NCBI RefSeq assembly: GCF_964022235.1
Contig: NZ_CAXHZL010000005.1
Span: 177,741 to 241,740, forward strand
Direction of reading: 5' to 3'
Length of the DNA stretch: 64,000 bases
Source: Limimaricola sp964022235
Lineage (GTDB): Bacteria; Pseudomonadota; Alphaproteobacteria; Rhodobacterales; Rhodobacteraceae
The translations under genes were made by a program, and so were the position numbers. Of the stretch, positions 53,582-62,702 are shown one piece after another (the first letter of the stretch is position 1; each line of letters opens with the position of its first letter). Below the pieces are notes generated by a model. The model searched no databases. It was not told the origin of the DNA and saw nothing but the letters and a program-made list of their open reading frames with translations.

Positions 53582-54521
53582 CATTGAGAACTTCCTGGCC
53601 CGGCATGGCCTTGATCGCCATACCCGCGCGCCGCTGGCCGGCGACGCCTCGGCACGACGCTACGAGCGATTGGCCGCCCCTTCGGGCGAGAGCCTGATCC
53701 TGATGATCTGTCCGGAGGACGGGCTCGTGGCACTCGACGCCTTTATCACCGTGGCCCGCCACCTTGTCAGCCTGCGCCTGTGCGCGCCCGCGATCCATGC
53801 GCTCGACCGCGAGGCGGGCCTTGCCTTGATCGAGGATCTCGGGCCCACGCAGATCGCGCAATGGGCCGGGGCGCATCCCGACGATCTCGCCCCCTACGAG
53901 ACGGCGATCGACGTGCTGGCCCGGTTGCAATCGGCACCGCCGCTCGAAGGCCTCGCGCGGCTGACGCCCGAGGTCGGGGCCGAGATGATCGCGCCCTTGG
54001 GCGAATGGTACGCGCCCGGTTTCGACGTCAAAGCCCTGCAATCGGCTCTGCGTGACGCCTTGGAGCGGCATGCGCCCGAGGCCTCGGCCTTGGCGCTCAG
54101 GGACTACCATGCCGAAAATCTGATCTGGCGGCCCGAGCGGTCCGGCACCGACCGCATCGGTCTGCTCGATTTTCAGGACGCGCTGCTGGCCCCGCCCGAA
54201 TACGATCTCGTCTCGCTCTTGCGCGACGCGCGTCGCGACGTGTCCCAAGACCTGCGCAACGCCATGATTGCCCGTTTTGCCGCCGCCACGGGGCGCGAGG
54301 TCCAAGCCGTTGCCGCCGCCTGCGCCGTGCTGGGCCTGCAGCGCAATCTGCGGATCCTGGGCATCTTTGCCCGCCTCGCCCGGCGCGACGGCAAGACCCG
54401 ATATCTTGCGCTGATGCCCCGCGTCTGGGGTCAGATCCGGGCCGATCTGCGCCACCCGGCGCTGTCGGACCTCACCCCCCACGCCGTCGCCATTCCCGCC
54501 CCCGAGGAGACCGCCGCATGA
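53574..54521 (+). CDS. amgK: AmgK-like anomeric MurNAc/GlcNAc kinase (aminoglycoside phosphotransferase fold)
   Basis: Peptidoglycan recycling kinase by context; 315 residues. PLAGDASARRYERL forms the phosphate region, LRDYHAENLIW the HxxN catalytic loop and IGLLDFQDALLAPPEYDLVSLL the metal-binding segment. It starts at TTG 53574, overlapping the tsaE stop, with GGAG 8 bases upstream. Together with MurU it would feed recovered MurNAc to UDP-MurNAc, a route described in Pseudomonas and Caulobacter. Assignment relies on the tsaE-amgK-murU order. Confidence 0.85.
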   Translation: MPDIENFLARHGLDRHTRAPLAGDASARRYERLAAPSGESLILMICPEDGLVALDAFITVARHLVSLRLCAPAIHALDREAGLALIEDLGPTQIAQWAGAHPDDLAPYETAIDVLARLQSAPPLEGLARLTPEVGAEMIAPLGEWYAPGFDVKALQSALRDALERHAPEASALALRDYHAENLIWRPERSGTDRIGLLDFQDALLAPPEYDLVSLLRDARRDVSQDLRNAMIARFAAATGREVQAVAAACAVLGLQRNLRILGIFARLARRDGKTRYLALMPRVWGQIRADLRHPALSDLTPHAVAIPAPEETAA

Positions 54522-55219
54522 CCCCGAACGGGACGCCCAGCGCCATCATGATCTTTGCCGCCGGTCTCGGCCGCCGCATGGGTCCGCTCACGACCGATCG
54601 GCCCAAACCGATGGTCGAGGTCGGCGGACGGCCCCTGATCGACCATGCGCTCGACCTCACCGCGCCGCTGATGCCGCTCCGCCGCGTCATCAACCTGCAC
54701 CACCGGGGCGAGGTGCTGCGCGATCATCTCAAGGGCCGCGACGTGATCCTGTCGGACGAGACCGACAGGCTTCTCGAAACCGGCGGGGGTCTGCGCAAGG
54801 CGCGCCCCCTGCTTGGCCCCGGCCCGGTCTACACGCTGAACTCCGACGCCATCTGGTCCGGCCCGAACCCGCTTCTTGCTCTGAGGCGCGCCTGGGATCC
54901 CTCCCGCATGGAGGCGCTACTGCTGCTGCTGCCGCGCGAGAACGCGATGGGCCACACCGGTTCGGGCGATTTCCTTGTCGATACCATGGGTCGGCTCACG
55001 CGCGGGCCGGGGCATGTCTATTCCGGCGCGCAGATCATCCTGCCGGACGGGCTCGACGAGATTCCTGAGGAGGCGTTTTCGCTGAACCTTTTGTGGAATG
55101 AGATCGCGGCGCGGGGCAGGCTCTACGGCGTCGTCCATGACGGGCACTGGTGTGACGTGGGCCGCCCCGACTGCATCCCGATCGCCGAAGCGATGCTGCA
55201 GGGCGACCATGTCCTCTGA
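54518..55219 (+). CDS. murU: MurU-like nucleotidyltransferase (MurNAc-1-phosphate uridylyltransferase)
   Basis: 233-residue sugar-nucleotide transferase. MIFAAGLGRRMGPLTTDRPKP holds the nucleotide-binding GLGRRM (16-21) and KP; LIDHALDLTAPLMP, TLNSDAIWSG and the late HDGHWCDVGRPDC are typical. It overlaps amgK by 4 bases and addB by 11. The recycling role is inferred from amgK. Mannose-1-phosphate guanylyltransferase is the alternative for an isolated sequence. Confidence 0.87.
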   Translation: MTPNGTPSAIMIFAAGLGRRMGPLTTDRPKPMVEVGGRPLIDHALDLTAPLMPLRRVINLHHRGEVLRDHLKGRDVILSDETDRLLETGGGLRKARPLLGPGPVYTLNSDAIWSGPNPLLALRRAWDPSRMEALLLLLPRENAMGHTGSGDFLVDTMGRLTRGPGHVYSGAQIILPDGLDEIPEEAFSLNLLWNEIAARGRLYGVVHDGHWCDVGRPDCIPIAEAMLQGDHVL

Positions 55220-58166
55220 GACCTTTCCCGACGCCGGATCCGCCCATCTCTATGCCCTCCCCTGCGGCGTTGATTTCGCCGAAGGCCTCGTCGCGGGCCT
55301 CCGCGCGCGGTTCGGCGATCAGGGCCCCGAGGCGATGGCCCGCGTCACCGTCTATCTCGGCACCAACCGGATGCGCCGCCGGGTGCGCGACATCTTCGAT
55401 CAGGGCCCGGCGACGCTGCTGCCTCGGTTGCGACTCATCACCGACCTCGCTCTTGACCCGATGGGGCCGGAGCTGCCCTTGCCCGTGGCCCCGCTGCGGC
55501 GCAGGCTTGAGTTGACCCAGCTTGTGGCCCGGCTGATCGAGGCGCAGCCCGATCTGGCGCCGCGTGCAGCGCTTTATGACCTGTCCGACAGCCTCGCCAG
55601 CCTGATGGACGAGATGCAGGGCGAGGGCGTGTCGCCCGATGACATCGCAAATCTCGACGTCACCGACCTCTCGGGCCACTGGGCCCGCTCGCTGCAATTT
55701 CTCAACATCGTCAACCTCTGGTTCGGCCCCGATGCAGCACCCGACCGCGAGGCGCGCCAGCGCATGGCGGTGGAGCGTTTGATCGCGACATGGGCCAAGA
55801 CGCCCCCCACCGACCCGGTGATCGTTGCAGGCTCCACCGGATCGCGCGGGGCGACGGCGCTGTTTCTGGAGGCCGTGGCGCGGCAGGAAAAGGGAGCCGT
55901 CGTGCTCCCCGGCGTCGATATGGATCAGCCGCAGGACGTGTGGGAGCGGCTCGACGAGGCGCTCGCCGCCGAAGACCACCCGCAGTTCCGGTTTCGCCGA
56001 ATCCTGCGGATGCTGGGCATGGAGGCGAACGAGCTGCGGCTCTGGCACGACACGCCCGCCCCCTCGCCCGCGCGCAACAGGCTGGTGTCGCTGTCGCTGC
56101 GCCCCGCCCCCGTCACCGACCAGTGGCGCGACGAGGGGCCGGAGCTTGGCGATCTTGGCCCGGCGACCGCAGGGCTGACGCTGCTCGAGGCCCCCTCGCC
56201 CCGGATGGAGGCCGAGACCATCGCGCTGCGGATGCGGGCCGCCCTCGACGAGGGCAAGACGGTGGCGCTGGTCACCCCCGACCGGATGCTGACGCGGCAG
56301 GTTTCGGCCGCACTCGACCGTTGGGATCTCGTGGCCGACGACAGCGCCGGCGTGCCGCTGCCGCTGACCCCGCCGGGACGGTTCTTGCGCCTCGTGGCCG
56401 AAGCCATGGGCGAGACGCCCGGCCCGGCGGCGATCTTGTCGCTCCTGAAACACCCCTTGTGCCATTCGGGCCTAGATCGCGGCCCGCATCTGCTGCGCAC
56501 GCGCGAGTTGGAGCTGTGGCTCAGGCGCGAGGGCGCGGCCTATCCCGACGCGGCGCTGCTGACGCGCTGGGCCGAAAAGACGGGCGCGCGCGACACTGGC
56601 CGCGTGGCTTGGGCCGACTGGCTCTGCGAGGCGCTGGGTCTCGTGCCGGAAGCGGGCGACAAGCCGCTTGCCGAGCATCTGGCCTGCCACCTGCAGCTTG
56701 CCGAATGTCTTGCGTCCGGCCCCGGTGCACCAGGTAGCGGCGGGCTGTGGGACGAGGCGGCGGGCCGCGCTGCGCGGCAATGCTGCGAAGGGCTGGCCGA
56801 ACATGCCGACGCCGCCGGAGAGTTGGGCACGCGCGACTACCGCGCACTGTTTCTGGGCGTGCTGCGCAGGGTCGAGGTGCGCAACCCCGACGTCGGCCAC
56901 CCGCAGGTGCTCATCCGCGGCACGTTGGAGGCGCGGGTGCAGGGCGCGGACCTGACCATTCTGGCCTCGATGAACGAAGGCTCATGGCCCGAGGCCCCGC
57001 CCGCCGATCCGTGGCTCAACCGCAAGATGCGCGCGCAGACAGGTCTGTTGCTGCCCGAACGGCGGATCGGCCTCTCGGCGCATGACTATCAGCAGGCGGT
57101 CGCGGTGCGCGAGGTCTGGATCACCCGCTCGACCCGTTCCTCGGATAGCGAGACCGTGCCCTCGCGCTGGATCAACCGGCTGACCAACCTGCTCGAAGGC
57201 CTGCCCGATCAGGGCGGGCGCGCTGCATTGGCCGAGATGCGCACGCGCGGGGCCGACTGGCTGGCGCAGGCCACGGCGCTGTCGGTGGCGCAGAGCCGCG
57301 TGCCGCCCGCGCTGCGCCCCTCGCCCCGCCCGCCCGTTGCGGCCCGCCCCGACCGGCTCTCGGTCACGGCGATCCGCACGCTGATCCGCGACCCCTATGC
57401 GATCTACGCGAGCCGGGTGCTGCGGCTGCGCGGGCTCGATCCGCTGACGCCCAACCCAGACGCCGCCCTGCGCGGCACGGTGTTGCACGAGGTGTTCGAG
57501 CGGTTCTTGAAGGAGGGCATCGCCCCCACCGACCCGACCGCCAAGACCCGGCTGATGGCGGTGACCGAGGAGGTGCTGGAGGCGCAATGCCCCTGGCCCA
57601 CCGTGCGCAGGCTCTGGATCGCGCGGATCGCCCGGATCAGTGACTGGTTCCTGACCACCGAAGTCGCGCGGCAGGCCCTCGCCACGCCGCGCCATTTCGA
57701 AATCGACGGAGCCTCCGTGATGGAGGATCTGGGCTTTACCCTGACCGCTCAAGCCGACCGCATCGACGAAGGCCCCGAGGGCTTGCGGATCTATGACTAC
57801 AAGACCGGCAAGCCGCCGACCGGGCCGCAGCAGAAAAGCTTCGAGAAACAGCTTCTTCTGGAGGCTGCGATGGCCGAACGCGGCGGTTTCGCCCAGAAGG
57901 GCGCGGAGAAGGCCCGCGTCGCGGGGGCGGCCTATATCGGTCTCGGCGGTCAGGGCGCGACCGTTCCGGCACCGCTCGACGAGATCCCCCCCGATCAGGT
58001 CTGGGCGCAGCTGCGCGAGCTGATCGCGCGCTGGCAGGAGCCGGATCGCGGCTATTCGGCCCGCATGGCGATGATGAGCGACAAGGACCGCAGCGATTAC
58101 GACCATCTGTCGCGCTTTGGCGAATGGGACTTTTCCGCAGAAGCCCGAGGGGAGGACGTCGGATGA
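55209..58166 (+). CDS. addB: Double-strand break repair protein AddB (alphaproteobacterial type)
   Basis: 985-residue partner of AddA in RecBCD-like end processing. The N-terminal PCGVDFAEGL replaces a regular Walker A, so this subunit is not expected to be an active helicase. SMNEGSWPEAPPADPWLNRKMR and LSVTAIRTLIRDPYAIYASR precede the nuclease core LRIYDYKTGKPPTGPQQKSF. The Cys that form a 4Fe-4S cluster in Bacillus AddB appear absent (LIRDPYAIYA instead of a Cys-Pro). It overlaps murU by 11 bases and addA by 4. Confidence 0.93.
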   Translation: MSSETFPDAGSAHLYALPCGVDFAEGLVAGLRARFGDQGPEAMARVTVYLGTNRMRRRVRDIFDQGPATLLPRLRLITDLALDPMGPELPLPVAPLRRRLELTQLVARLIEAQPDLAPRAALYDLSDSLASLMDEMQGEGVSPDDIANLDVTDLSGHWARSLQFLNIVNLWFGPDAAPDREARQRMAVERLIATWAKTPPTDPVIVAGSTGSRGATALFLEAVARQEKGAVVLPGVDMDQPQDVWERLDEALAAEDHPQFRFRRILRMLGMEANELRLWHDTPAPSPARNRLVSLSLRPAPVTDQWRDEGPELGDLGPATAGLTLLEAPSPRMEAETIALRMRAALDEGKTVALVTPDRMLTRQVSAALDRWDLVADDSAGVPLPLTPPGRFLRLVAEAMGETPGPAAILSLLKHPLCHSGLDRGPHLLRTRELELWLRREGAAYPDAALLTRWAEKTGARDTGRVAWADWLCEALGLVPEAGDKPLAEHLACHLQLAECLASGPGAPGSGGLWDEAAGRAARQCCEGLAEHADAAGELGTRDYRALFLGVLRRVEVRNPDVGHPQVLIRGTLEARVQGADLTILASMNEGSWPEAPPADPWLNRKMRAQTGLLLPERRIGLSAHDYQQAVAVREVWITRSTRSSDSETVPSRWINRLTNLLEGLPDQGGRAALAEMRTRGADWLAQATALSVAQSRVPPALRPSPRPPVAARPDRLSVTAIRTLIRDPYAIYASRVLRLRGLDPLTPNPDAALRGTVLHEVFERFLKEGIAPTDPTAKTRLMAVTEEVLEAQCPWPTVRRLWIARIARISDWFLTTEVARQALATPRHFEIDGASVMEDLGFTLTAQADRIDEGPEGLRIYDYKTGKPPTGPQQKSFEKQLLLEAAMAERGGFAQKGAEKARVAGAAYIGLGGQGATVPAPLDEIPPDQVWAQLRELIARWQEPDRGYSARMAMMSDKDRSDYDHLSRFGEWDFSAEARGEDVG

Positions 58167-61100
58167 TCCGCGACGATGCGACCGAGCGGCAGGTCCGCGC
58201 CGCCGACCCGGCCAACTCCACATGGCTCTCGGCCAATGCGGGATCTGGCAAGACCCGCGTGCTCACCGACCGGGTGGCGCGGCTTTTGCTCGACGGGACC
58301 GATCCGCAGAACATCCTGTGCCTGACCTACACCAAGGCCGCCGCCTCGGAGATGCAGAACCGCCTGTTCAAACGTCTCGGCGAATGGGCGATGATGGAGG
58401 ACACGGCCCTGCGCGAGGCGCTGGAGCGGCTCGGCACGCCGCAGGCGATCACGCTGCGCTCGGCCCGCACGCTGTTTGCCCGCGCGATCGAGACGCCCGG
58501 CGGCCTGCGCATCCAGACGATCCATTCGTTCTGCGCGGGTCTCTTGCGGCGGTTTCCGCTCGAAGCCGGGGTCAGCCCGCAGTTCACCGAAATGGAGGAC
58601 CGCACCGCGCAGCTCCTGCGTGCCGAGGTGGTCGACGCCATGGCCTCGGGGCCCCAGAGGTCGCTCGTGGATGCGCTGGCGTTTCAGGCCCCCGAGGGCG
58701 ACTTCGACGATCTGCTGCGCGAGATCACCGGGCGGCGCGAGGCGTTTCTCGGTGCGTCCGACGACGCGGCGTTGGCACAATATTTCGACCTGCCCGCCGG
58801 GCTGACGCTGGCGCGGTTCTACGACATCTGCCTCGAGCCGGATGATTTCGATACGCTGAGCGCGCTCAGGCTGCTGCTGCGCAAGGGCACGGTGACGGAT
58901 CAAAAGGCCGCCGACAGGCTCGATGCCGTCGATCTCAAGGCAGCCCCCGACGCCGCGCTGCTCGATCTTCTGGAGAACCTGTTGCTGTTCGGGGCCAGCG
59001 CCGCCGCGCCTTTCGGGGCCAAGATCGGCAAGTTTCCCACCAAGAAGCTGCGCGAGAGCGACCCTTCGCTGATCGAGAGTCTCGACGACCTCATGGCGCG
59101 CATCGAGGAGGGCCGCGCCACGCGACTGGCGCTGAACGCGCTGGAGAAGACCCGTACCCTCGACGCCTTCGCCCGGGCCTTCGTGCCCGCCTACGAGCAG
59201 CGCAAGCTGTTGCGCGGCATGCTCGACTTCGACGATCTGATCGGCAAGGCGCGCAAGCTTCTGACCGATCCAGCGGTGGCGCAATGGGTTCTGTTCCGGC
59301 TCGACGGTGGCATCGACCATATCCTCGTGGACGAGGCGCAGGACACGAGCCCTTCGCAATGGGCGGTGATCGAGCGGCTGGCGCAGGAGTTTGCCGCGGG
59401 CGAAGGTGCGCAGCCCGAACGCCGCCGCACGATCTTTGTCGTGGGCGACAAGAAACAGTCGATCTATTCGTTCCAAGGGGCCGATCCCGAGGGGTTCGAC
59501 CGGATGCAGGAGCATTTCCGCGCGCGGTTGGAGGCGGCGGGACAGGGTTTGAACCGGCTCGATCTGGAGCATTCCTTCCGCTCTTCCGAAGCGATCCTGC
59601 GCGCGGTGGATGCCACTTTCGTCGGCCCGCACCGCGAGGGGCTGGGCGGCGAGGTGCCGCATCGGGCCTTCAAGGCGCAGATGCCGGGCCGGGTCGATCT
59701 CTGGCCGCCGGTGGAAAAGCCCGAAGCCGAGGCCGAGGAAGACGACTGGACCAACCCGGTGGACCGCCCCGGCGAAACCGACCCGGCGGTGGTGCTGGCG
59801 CGGCGCATCGCCGACGAGATCGCCCGCATGAAGGCCGAAGAGACCATTCCGGTCGAGTGCGGCCATTCCGGTATCTATGACCGCCGCCCCGTGAGCGAGG
59901 GCGATGTGCTGATCCTCGTGCAGCGGCGCTCGGCGCTGTTCTCGGAGATCATCCGCGCCTGCAAGGCCAAGGGTCTCAACGTTGCGGGCGCCGACCGGCT
60001 GCGCATCGGCGGTGAGCTTGCGGTCAAGGACATCGCGGCTGTGCTGCGGTTTATGGCTCTTCCCGAAGACGACCTGTCGCTCGCCTGCGCGCTGCGCTCG
60101 CCTCTCTTTGGATGGAGCGAGAACGACCTCTACCGCCTTGCGCAAGCTCGCCCCGGCCATCTTTGGCCGCAGCTTCGGGACGCGCGGCAGCGGTATCCCG
60201 AGACCATGGCGGTGCTCGACGACATGCGGCGTCAGTCCGACTTCCTGCGCCCCTACGACCTGATCAACCGGCTGCTCCTGCGCCACGACGGGCGCCGCAA
60301 GCTGCTGGCCCGGCTCGGCCCCGAGGCCGAGGACGGGATCGATGCGCTGCTGTCTCAAGCGCTCTCCTACGAGCAATCGGAGGTGCCGGGGCTCACGGGC
60401 TTTCTTGAATGGCTCGAGACCGACGATCTGGAGATCAAGCGGCAGGCCGAATCCGCAGGCGACCGGCTGCGGGTGATGTCGGTGCATGGGGCCAAGGGGC
60501 TCGAGGCCCCGATCGTGATCCTGCCCGACAGCGCCAAGCGGCAGGTAAAGCTGAACGACAGGATCTATGACGCGGGCGCGGCGCAGCTTTGGGCTGCCGG
60601 GCCGTCGGCGGCGATGCCGGAGCCGATGCGTGAGCTGCGCGAAGGGCTGATCGACGCGCAGGAGCGCGAGCGCCGCCGCCTGCTCTACGTGGCGATGACG
60701 CGGGCCGAAAGCTGGCTCATCGTCTGCGCGCCCGGCGACGTGGGCGAGGCGGGCCAGAGCTGGCACGCGACGGTGACAGAGGGGTTGCAGCGGCTCGGAG
60801 CCGAAGCCACCCCGATGCCTGGCGGCGAGGGGCTGCGCTTTGCGCATCTCGACTGGGCCTGCGGCGAGATGAAACCGCCGCGCGCCGAAGCCACTGCCCT
60901 GCCCGCGCCGCCGCATTACCCGTCGGTCGTCATGCCCGAGGCCGCTCAGGCGACGCTGTCACCGTCAGACCTTGGTGGGGCCAAGGTCATGCCGGGCGAT
61001 ACGAGCGAGGCCGAGGGCGAGGCAGCGCGGGCGCGTGGCACGCTCATGCACCTGCTACTCGAACATCTGCCCGCCCTGCCACAAGCCCAGCGCGAGGTGC

Positions 61101-61537
61101 AGGGACGCCGCCTTCTGGCCAATGCCGAGGAGGCCGCCGAGGTCGAGGAAACCGACAGCCTGCTCGCCGATGCGCTGGGCCTTGTCGGCGCACCGGGTCT
61201 GGAGGAGGTCTTTGCCCCCGGCACGCTGGCCGAGGCCGGGATCACCGCAAGCCTGCCCGAGCTGGGCGACAAGCGGCTGCACGGTGCCATCGACCGGCTG
61301 GTGATCACCGAAGACCGCGTGCTCGCCATCGACTTCAAGACCAACCGTGCGGTGCCTGACCGACCCGAGGACACGCCGGAGGGCATCCTGCGGCAGATGG
61401 GGGCCTATGCAGCGATGCTGGCGCGGCTCTGGCCCGACCGCGCGGTCGAGGTGGCGGTGCTGTGGACGGCGAACGCGCAGCTGATGCCCCTGCCCCACGA
61501 CCTCGTCATGGCAGCGTTGCGTCGGGCCACCCATTGA
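58163..61537 (+). CDS. addA: AddA helicase-nuclease
   Basis: UvrD/Rep-like helicase with a C-terminal nuclease, 1124 residues. Walker A is SANAGSGKTRVLTDR (Lys30). Further motifs are LCLTYTKAAASEMQNRL, HILVDEAQDTSPSQWAVI, VGDKKQSIYSFQGAD and RLRVMSVHGAKGLEAPIVIL, and finally YVAMTRAESWLIV. The nuclease motif is VLAIDFKTNRAVP near the end. The ATG overlaps the addB stop (ATGA), and GGGGAGGA is a strong ribosome site. Both subunits keep nuclease motifs, as usual for AddAB. Confidence 0.96.
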   Translation: MIRDDATERQVRAADPANSTWLSANAGSGKTRVLTDRVARLLLDGTDPQNILCLTYTKAAASEMQNRLFKRLGEWAMMEDTALREALERLGTPQAITLRSARTLFARAIETPGGLRIQTIHSFCAGLLRRFPLEAGVSPQFTEMEDRTAQLLRAEVVDAMASGPQRSLVDALAFQAPEGDFDDLLREITGRREAFLGASDDAALAQYFDLPAGLTLARFYDICLEPDDFDTLSALRLLLRKGTVTDQKAADRLDAVDLKAAPDAALLDLLENLLLFGASAAAPFGAKIGKFPTKKLRESDPSLIESLDDLMARIEEGRATRLALNALEKTRTLDAFARAFVPAYEQRKLLRGMLDFDDLIGKARKLLTDPAVAQWVLFRLDGGIDHILVDEAQDTSPSQWAVIERLAQEFAAGEGAQPERRRTIFVVGDKKQSIYSFQGADPEGFDRMQEHFRARLEAAGQGLNRLDLEHSFRSSEAILRAVDATFVGPHREGLGGEVPHRAFKAQMPGRVDLWPPVEKPEAEAEEDDWTNPVDRPGETDPAVVLARRIADEIARMKAEETIPVECGHSGIYDRRPVSEGDVLILVQRRSALFSEIIRACKAKGLNVAGADRLRIGGELAVKDIAAVLRFMALPEDDLSLACALRSPLFGWSENDLYRLAQARPGHLWPQLRDARQRYPETMAVLDDMRRQSDFLRPYDLINRLLLRHDGRRKLLARLGPEAEDGIDALLSQALSYEQSEVPGLTGFLEWLETDDLEIKRQAESAGDRLRVMSVHGAKGLEAPIVILPDSAKRQVKLNDRIYDAGAAQLWAAGPSAAMPEPMRELREGLIDAQERERRRLLYVAMTRAESWLIVCAPGDVGEAGQSWHATVTEGLQRLGAEATPMPGGEGLRFAHLDWACGEMKPPRAEATALPAPPHYPSVVMPEAAQATLSPSDLGGAKVMPGDTSEAEGEAARARGTLMHLLLEHLPALPQAQREVQGRRLLANAEEAAEVEETDSLLADALGLVGAPGLEEVFAPGTLAEAGITASLPELGDKRLHGAIDRLVITEDRVLAIDFKTNRAVPDRPEDTPEGILRQMGAYAAMLARLWPDRAVEVAVLWTANAQLMPLPHDLVMAALRRATH

Positions 61538-61595
61538 CGCGCCTGACCCGCCTCCTTACGTCTCTCATCCAACCCGAGACCCAAGGAGAGCCCCG

Positions 61596-61916
61596 ATGGC
61601 CACCGTTGCAGTCAATGACGCGAATTTCGACGCCGAAGTGCGTCAGTCCGATGTCCCCGTCGTGGTGGATTTCTGGGCCGAGTGGTGCGGCCCCTGCAAG
61701 ACGATCGGCCCGGCTCTCGAAGAGCTGTCCAACGAGTACGGCGACCGCCTGAAGATCGTGAAGGTCAATGTCGACGAGAACCCGAACTCCCCAGCGCAGC
61801 TCGGCGTGCGTGGCATTCCCGCGCTGTTCCTGTTCAAGGATGGCGAAATCGTCTCGAACCGCGCTGGCGCCGCCCCCAAGGCTGCGCTCAAGGGCTGGAT
61901 CGACGAGTCGATCTGA
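61596..61916 (+). CDS. trxA: Thioredoxin
   Basis: Cytoplasmic thioredoxin of 106 residues. The active site is WAEWCGPC with Cys31 and Cys34, and the cis-Pro lies in RGIPALFLFKDGE. It is the standard length. AAGGAGAG precedes the ATG. It is 58 bases after addA, possibly with its own promoter, and is followed by a clear terminator. It can serve MsrA and others in this window. Confidence 0.97.
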   Translation: MATVAVNDANFDAEVRQSDVPVVVDFWAEWCGPCKTIGPALEELSNEYGDRLKIVKVNVDENPNSPAQLGVRGIPALFLFKDGEIVSNRAGAAPKAALKGWIDESI

Positions 61917-61940
61917 TCCAAGCCTTCCGGACTGACGATC

Positions 61941-61964
61941 AAGGCGCCTTCGGGCGCCTTTTTC
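61941..61964 (+). terminator. Terminator after trxA
   Basis: Stem GGCGCC / GGCGCC extended by flanking AA/TT, with a UUCG loop (61944-61959), followed by five T (61960-61964). It ends trxA 25 bases after its stop. Confidence 0.9.
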
Positions 61965-62109
61965 GTGTCTGATACAGGCAGATCGGCGGCCAAACTTGCC
62001 CTTCGCGTCCCCGGCCCCCATATCGGCCCGGACGGTGACGAGGGCCCTGCTCTCGCACATTCCCACAAGACGCAGGGCGCGGCCGGATCCGCGCCCGACA
62101 GGAGGCAAG

Positions 62110-62664
62110 ATGAGCGACGACTTCCCCGGCTGGCACGGCACAACGATCATCGGGGTGCGCAAGGGCGGCAAGGTGGTGATCGCGGGCGATGGCCAGGTGA
62201 GCCTCGGCCAGACCGTCATCAAGGGCACCGCGCGAAAGGTGCGCAGGCTTTCCCCCGGCGGCTACGAGGTCATCGCGGGCTTCGCCGGGTCGACCGCCGA
62301 TGCCTTCACGCTCCTCGAGCGGCTGGAAAAGAAGCTCGAGGCCACCCCCGGCCAGCTCGCCCGCGCCAGCGTCGAGCTGGCCAAGGACTGGCGCACCGAC
62401 AAGTATCTGCAAAAGCTCGAAGCGATGCTGATCGTCTCGGACGGCAAAGAGCTTTTGGTAATCACCGGCGCAGGCGACGTGCTCGAGCCCGAGCATGACG
62501 TAACCGCGATTGGTTCTGGCGGCAACTTCGCCCTCGCCGCGGGACGTGCCCTGATGGACACCGACATGGACGCCGAGGCCATCGCACGGCGCGCCATGGC
62601 GATCGCCTCCGACATCTGTGTCTACACCAATGGCAAGCTGACCGTGGAAACGCTCGAGGCCTGA
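62110..62664 (+). CDS. hslV: ATP-dependent protease subunit HslV (ClpQ)
   Basis: Peptidase subunit of HslUV, 184 residues. The propeptide MSDDFPGWHG would be cut to expose Thr11 (GTTIIGVRKGGKVVIAGDG), the N-terminal nucleophile. GSGGNFALAAGRAL and AIASDICVYTNGKLTVE are typical. The start follows ACAGGAGGCAAG. hslU begins 38 bases downstream. Heat-shock control is expected but no sigma-32-type promoter was clear. Confidence 0.96.
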   Translation: MSDDFPGWHGTTIIGVRKGGKVVIAGDGQVSLGQTVIKGTARKVRRLSPGGYEVIAGFAGSTADAFTLLERLEKKLEATPGQLARASVELAKDWRTDKYLQKLEAMLIVSDGKELLVITGAGDVLEPEHDVTAIGSGGNFALAAGRALMDTDMDAEAIARRAMAIASDICVYTNGKLTVETLEA

Positions 62665-62702
62665 AGCCTCGCGTTTACCCCTTACCAGACAAGGACCCTC
62701 AC

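Noticed and set aside
58097..60916. 939-codon open frame opposite addA
   Set aside because: It is antisense to AddA motifs, with no ribosome site and no recognisable domain.
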